This document shows positions 60,632-64,000 of a stretch of 64,000 bases of DNA, one piece after another; the first letter of the stretch is position 1, and each line of letters opens with the position of its first letter. The DNA is taken from positions 186,001 through 250,000 of the forward strand of contig NZ_VFWX01000009.1 of NCBI RefSeq assembly GCF_006442965.1, given 5' to 3'. Under the pieces are notes generated by a model, which saw nothing but the letters and a program-made list of their open reading frames with translations, was not told the DNA's origin and searched no databases. The translations under genes were made by a program, and so were the position numbers. Source of the DNA: Mesorhizobium sp. CU3. Its GTDB lineage: Bacteria > Pseudomonadota > Alphaproteobacteria > Rhizobiales > Rhizobiaceae.

Positions 60632-61393
60632 CTATCCCCGCCCGACAAACGGCATCTTGGTCGCCATCACCGTCATGAACAGCACGTTGGCGTCGAGCGG
60701 CAGGCTGGCCATGTGGACGACCGCGTCGGCGACACGCTGCACATCCATCACCGCTTCGGCGGCGATCGAGCCGTTGGCCTGCGGCACGCCGACTGTCATC
60801 GGCTGCGCCATATCGGTCAGCGCGTTGCCGATGTCGATCTGGCCGCAGGCGATGTCGAAGGGCCGGCCGTCGAGCGCCAGGGTCTTGGTGAGCCCGGTGA
60901 TCGCGTGCTTAGTCGCCGTGTAGGGAACCGAGCCGGGCCGCGGCGCATAGGCCGACACCGAACCGTTGTTGATGATGCGCCCGCCCATCGGCTTTTGCCG
61001 GCGCATGGCGCCGAAGGCGGCGCGGGCGCACAGGAAGGATCCGGTGAGGTTGACGCCGACGACATCGTTCCATACCTCGACCGGGATCTCGTCGATCGGC
61101 GTCGATTTGTAGCCCATGCCGGCATTGTTGAAGAGCAGGTCGACGCGGCCGAAGGCCTCGACCACCGTCTCGAACATGTCGTCGACCTCGCTTGCCTTGC
61201 TGATGTCGCAGGCCACCGCCAGCGCCTTGGCTTCGGTCTTGCCCGCCTCGGCGATCGCTTCATCCAGCACCGACTTGCGGCGGCCGCAGAACACCGTGTT
61301 CCAGCCTGCCTTGAGCAGCGCCGTGCCGACACTCTTGCCGATGCCCGTGCCGGCGCCTGTAACGATGGCGGTCTTGTCTGTCATGGCGGTCAT
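60632..61393 (-). CDS. Short-chain dehydrogenase/reductase
   Basis: 253 residues from the ATG at 61393 (GGAG six bases upstream; a second ATG is three codons later). Classical SDR motifs: TAIVTGAGTGIGKSVGTALL (TGxxxGxG), LLFNNAGMGYKS (NNAG), and the catalytic Ser plus Tyr-x-x-x-Lys in IINNGSVSAYAPRPGSVPYT followed by ATKHAI. It reduces or oxidises a hydroxyl or keto substrate with NAD(P)H; the substrate is unknown. No operon partner is apparent. Confidence 0.88.
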   Translation of the reverse strand: MTAMTDKTAIVTGAGTGIGKSVGTALLKAGWNTVFCGRRKSVLDEAIAEAGKTEAKALAVACDISKASEVDDMFETVVEAFGRVDLLFNNAGMGYKSTPIDEIPVEVWNDVVGVNLTGSFLCARAAFGAMRRQKPMGGRIINNGSVSAYAPRPGSVPYTATKHAITGLTKTLALDGRPFDIACGQIDIGNALTDMAQPMTVGVPQANGSIAAEAVMDVQRVADAVVHMASLPLDANVLFMTVMATKMPFVGRG

Positions 61394-61484
61394 CGTCCTC
61401 TCCGGTGATGGCTGGAAGAAGACCTGGCATCGCAAATGCCGGCGATCCTGGCAAGCAACTGCTGGCGATAAAGCAGGGGCCAAC

Positions 61485-61511
61485 AAAAAGGGCGGTCATT
61501 GGCGACCGCCC
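61485..61511 (-). terminator. Rho-independent terminator for the DUF533 gene
   Basis: On the minus strand GGGCGGTC pairs with GACCGCCC (8 bp, six-base loop) and is followed by TTTTTG. It lies 122 bases after the DUF533 stop and before the SDR start, so it isolates the two. Confidence 0.85.
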
Positions 61512-61633
61512 CGATCTGAACCGCGCTTGGGAGGAGGATAAGCCGGTCCGACTGGTTAGAATGATGCGCTTGCTGAGTTAACGAGAGATTAACGACCGGC
61601 AAGGCGTCGCCCGATGGCGTTTACCACACTGAT

Positions 61634-62365
61634 TCACCAGCGCGAATTCGGCGCAGTTCCAGCCGGCACCTTTGCAGCCGACACCGTCGCTTCGACGTGG
61701 TCGACAAGCGCATCCGGCAGGCCAAGCCGGCCAGCGAGCAGGTCGAGATAGCCGCGCTCGGTGCGGGTGTCGGGATCGATGGTGAGGCGCGACGCGGTGT
61801 AGAGTTCCAGCTTCTGCGCGTCGGTCTTGGCGCCCGCGACCAGCGTGTCGAGATCGAGCGGCCTTTCAAGCTCGGCAAGCAGGAATTTTTCCGCCTCCGC
61901 GCCGACGCCGGCGAGCTTCAGCTTGTCGGCGATCTTCTTGCGTTCCTCGTCGTCGACATGGCCATCGGCCTTGGCCGCCGAGATCATCGCCCGTACAAGC
62001 GTAAGCGTGAATTCGGCCTCGCCTTGCGGCGCCTGAGAGGGGTGGAAGGCAGTGTCGGCCGGCGGCGGCAGCAACTCCGGCCCGCTGGCTGGCGAAGCCT
62101 GCTCCGGCTCTTTTCCGGCCTTGTAATTCTGATAAGCCTTGTAGGCGAGGCCGCCAATCGCTGCCAGACCGCCAAGCTTCACTGCCGTACCGGTGATCTG
62201 CCGTCCAGTGCCGGTGCCAAGCAGTACGGCGGCCAGCGCGCCGGCGGCGAGCGGATTGTCCTTCGCCATCTGCACCGCTTGCCCCGCCTTGTCACGGACA
62301 GTCGAGCCGGTCCCAGGGATTTGCGAGCCGAGAAGGTCGTCGAGCAACTTCTTGGGGTCGAGCAT
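61634..62365 (-). CDS. DUF533 family protein (TerB-like domain)
   Basis: 243 residues from the ATG at 62365 (GGAGG six bases upstream); longer readings have no such signal. The N-terminal third has a glycine-rich hydrophobic part (PLAAGALAAVLLGTGTGRQI, GGLAAIGGLAYKAYQNYKAG), and the C-terminal 120 residues form the helical TerB-like domain (LVRAMISAAKADGHVDDEER, with acidic DGHVDDEE). DUF533 proteins are membrane-associated and of unknown function. Confidence 0.85.
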   Translation of the reverse strand: MLDPKKLLDDLLGSQIPGTGSTVRDKAGQAVQMAKDNPLAAGALAAVLLGTGTGRQITGTAVKLGGLAAIGGLAYKAYQNYKAGKEPEQASPASGPELLPPPADTAFHPSQAPQGEAEFTLTLVRAMISAAKADGHVDDEERKKIADKLKLAGVGAEAEKFLLAELERPLDLDTLVAGAKTDAQKLELYTASRLTIDPDTRTERGYLDLLAGRLGLPDALVDHVEATVSAAKVPAGTAPNSRW

Positions 62366-62560
62366 CAATGCCTCCAGATTGGCCCGGCCGAACGCGCCCG
62401 GGCAAGGTTTCGGACGGGCAAGAGGTAGGCTGCGTGCTTCGACATTACAATGACGCCGGACATTTCGTCCGCACGAAGCCGTTGTCGGTTGGGCTCCCAT
62501 GTGTCGAAACGCTGGAATGCTTCGAGTAAGATCATATCGATTTCCGAAAGGAGCATTTGA

Positions 62561-62923
62561 ATGACGAATACAGAGAAGCGCGAGCCGGCGCGCGAGCCGC
62601 AGGATCTTGAGCGCCTGCTGATCGACCGGCAATGGGCAGGCGACATCGAAGGCATGCTGGCGCTGTTCGAGCCCGACGCCGTCGTCGACAGCGGCGGTGA
62701 TGATCTGACGCGGGGCAGGCAAGCAATCCGCGCGCTCTTCCAAGAAGGCATCGCCGCCGGACGAAAGTTCCAGCGCGGCGAACAGCGCCCTGCTTTGATC
62801 AACGGCGACCTGGCGCTGACATCAACCAGACTTCCCGACGGCAGCATAACCAGCGAGGTTGCCCGCCGTCAGCGCGACGGCACCTGGCTATGGGCCATCG
62901 ACCGCTACTCAGTGTCGTTCTAG
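62561..62923 (+). CDS. SnoaL-like (NTF2 fold) protein
   Basis: 120 residues, ATG at 62561 with AAGGAG about nine bases upstream. The NTF2-like layout is visible: [40 protein letters not shown], then [20 protein letters not shown] and [10 protein letters not shown]. Such proteins are small ketosteroid-isomerase-like enzymes or binding proteins; no substrate is suggested by neighbours. Its stop overlaps the end of the convergent trhO by four bases. Confidence 0.83.
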   Translation: MTNTEKREPAREPQDLERLLIDRQWAGDIEGMLALFEPDAVVDSGGDDLTRGRQAIRALFQEGIAAGRKFQRGEQRPALINGDLALTSTRLPDGSITSEVARRQRDGTWLWAIDRYSVSF

Positions 62924-63852
62924 CTGCCGATGTGACGCTTGCCGCCGCGCGCTTGCGCCAATTCCACCTGGCGGTGGCGCTCCGCATAGCGCTCCCGATC
63001 CTCATCGGAGCGAGTCTCGAAGCAATACGGGCATGAGACACCGTTCAGGTATTTCGGCGACAGCCTGTCCTCCACGGTCAGCGGATGCCGGCAGGCGCGG
63101 CAGAGTTCCGCCTCGCCCTCCGCCAAGCCATGCGACACGGACACACGCTCGTCGAAGACGAAGCACTCGCCCTGCCACAGGCTCTCTTCGGCAGGCACGT
63201 CCTCGAGGTATTTCAGGATGCCGCCCTTGAGATGGAAGACGTCCTTCAGGCCGAGCGACTTCACATAGGCGGTCGCCTTCTCGCAGCGTATGCCTCCAGT
63301 GCAGAACATCGCCACCTTACGGCCTTCGAGCTCTTCTCGATGCTCTTCGACCCAGGCCGGAAATTCGCGGAAGTTGGCGGTGTTGGGATCGACCGCGCCC
63401 CTGAAAGTGCCGATCGAGACCTCGTAGGCGTTGCGCGTGTCGATGAGAACGGTGTCGGTATCCGAGATCAGCGCGTTCCAGTCGGCTGGATCGACATAGG
63501 CGCCGGCGCTGATCGTCGGATCGATATCCTCGACACCCATGGTTACGATCTCGCGCTTCAGCCGTACTTTCATGCGGTGGAACGGCATCTCGGTCGCGAC
63601 GCTGTATTTGACCTCCAGCCCGGCAAGCCCGTCGATCGCCTGCAGGCGATCGATCAAGGCGGCAATCGCCGCCACGTTGCCCGCGACCGTGCCGTTGATG
63701 CCTTCATGCGCCAGGAGCAGCGTGCCCTTGATACCGCGCCCGCAGCAGAAGGCGGCGAGCGGCGCGCGCAAGGCTTCGTATCCGTCGAGCCGCGCAAATT
63801 TGTAGAGCGCGGCGACGCGGAACGGATTTTGTGTTGCCGTTGTCATGGCCAT
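62920..63852 (-). CDS. trhO: tRNA uridine(34) hydroxylase TrhO (rhodanese family)
   Basis: 310 residues from the ATG at 63852 (a second ATG lies two codons later). The N-terminal acylphosphatase-like part ([36 protein letters not shown]) and the rhodanese domain ([20 protein letters not shown]; catalytic Cys in [14 protein letters not shown] at about residue 178) match YceA/TrhO. A C-terminal zinc-ribbon-like part has CRACRHPL and CPYCFETR. The enzyme hydroxylates U34 of some tRNAs from prephenate-derived chemistry. It converges with the SnoaL-like gene. Confidence 0.9.
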   Translation of the reverse strand: MAMTTATQNPFRVAALYKFARLDGYEALRAPLAAFCCGRGIKGTLLLAHEGINGTVAGNVAAIAALIDRLQAIDGLAGLEVKYSVATEMPFHRMKVRLKREIVTMGVEDIDPTISAGAYVDPADWNALISDTDTVLIDTRNAYEVSIGTFRGAVDPNTANFREFPAWVEEHREELEGRKVAMFCTGGIRCEKATAYVKSLGLKDVFHLKGGILKYLEDVPAEESLWQGECFVFDERVSVSHGLAEGEAELCRACRHPLTVEDRLSPKYLNGVSCPYCFETRSDEDRERYAERHRQVELAQARGGKRHIGS

Positions 63853-63992
63853 GCCACTAGACCGTGCTGAAAGCGGTTTCAAGGCGCAGTCGGACGGCGG
63901 CTGCCGCGTGACATCGCGACACGCCTGCCTTCGTGGACTTGGCGTATCCCTTCTGCTAATCGGTTTAAAACGATCGAAACGGAGACCGACCC

Positions 63993-64000
63993 ATGACCAG
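63993..64000 (+). CDS. Start of a further gene (cut by window edge)
   Basis: An ATG at 63993 has GGAG eight bases upstream (63981-63984) and is followed by ACCAG at the window end. Only eight bases are visible, so nothing can be said about the product. Confidence 0.35.

Noticed and set aside
1..64000. CRISPR arrays, tRNA or rRNA genes, insertion sequences, integrases
   Set aside because: Looked for on both strands; no repeat-spacer arrays, cloverleaf genes or transposase/integrase motifs were recognised.

Overview
The window looks like a chromosomal stretch of a Mesorhizobium-type member of the Rhizobiales. The evidence is high GC, the alphaproteobacterial flagellar gene order (MotB/MotC/MotE/FliK motor set, FlaF and FlbT, the OmpR-like regulator Rem, no recognisable FliD, FliS or FlgM), short dispersed hairpin repeats of the rhizobial kind, and CTTGAC/CTATAT-type promoters. 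The genus is an inference from gene content; no rRNA or tRNA gene was seen.

Region 1 (1-30870) is a nearly continuous flagellar locus. On the minus strand, flhB (cut by the window edge), fliG, fliN, fliM and motA read leftwards. From a shared divergent promoter region (about 4072-4217) the plus strand carries a DUF1217 protein, flgF, fliI, a membrane-anchored unknown, flgB-flgC-fliE-flgG-flgA-flgI-motE-flgH-fliL-fliP, two flagellin genes, fliF, a FliH-like gene, motB-motC-fliK, a lytic transglycosylase, rem, flgE-flgK-flgL-flaF-flbT-flgD-fliQ. Region 2 (30871-40657) interrupts the flagellar series with about 9.8 kb of unrelated genes: an asparagine synthase-like amidotransferase, an MFS exporter, two cupins, an FAD oxidoreductase, a ClC channel, an NAD-binding reductase with a divergent MarR regulator, and an ABM-fold protein. 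Region 3 (40658-47399) resumes with flhA, fliR and a FliJ-like coiled-coil gene, then a transglutaminase-like protease, a repeat-rich spacer, a small secreted protein, and a distal flagellar operon of a FlgJ-like rod-binding protein, a FlgN-like protein and a FliL-like membrane protein.

Region 4 (47400-64000) is general chromosome: an SCP2 protein under a palindromic operator, a GNAT carrying an in-frame palindromic insertion, ornithine decarboxylase behind a long structured leader, amidase plus LysR, a DUF1007/nickel-cobalt transporter pair, D-erythronate dehydrogenase-like DenD, a CDF transporter, an aminotransferase, one AT-rich unknown gene, an SDR, a DUF533 protein, a SnoaL-like protein and trhO.

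The most notable observation is a recurring 31-bp promoter element: two direct copies of an octamer close to CGCGCAAG with 11-bp period, then 6 bases, then GGNNTA. It lies 30-48 bases before the first gene of seven flagellar transcription units (motA, DUF1217, flgB, fliF, flgE, flhA, flgJ-like) and further upstream of the second flagellin. Direct repeats of one-turn period are what an OmpR-family activator recognises, so the likely reader is Rem, encoded in the same locus. Other points of interest are a motif shared by both flagellin mRNA leaders (possible FlbT target), the candidate FliJ, the split FlgJ function, and the in-frame repeat insertion in the GNAT gene.
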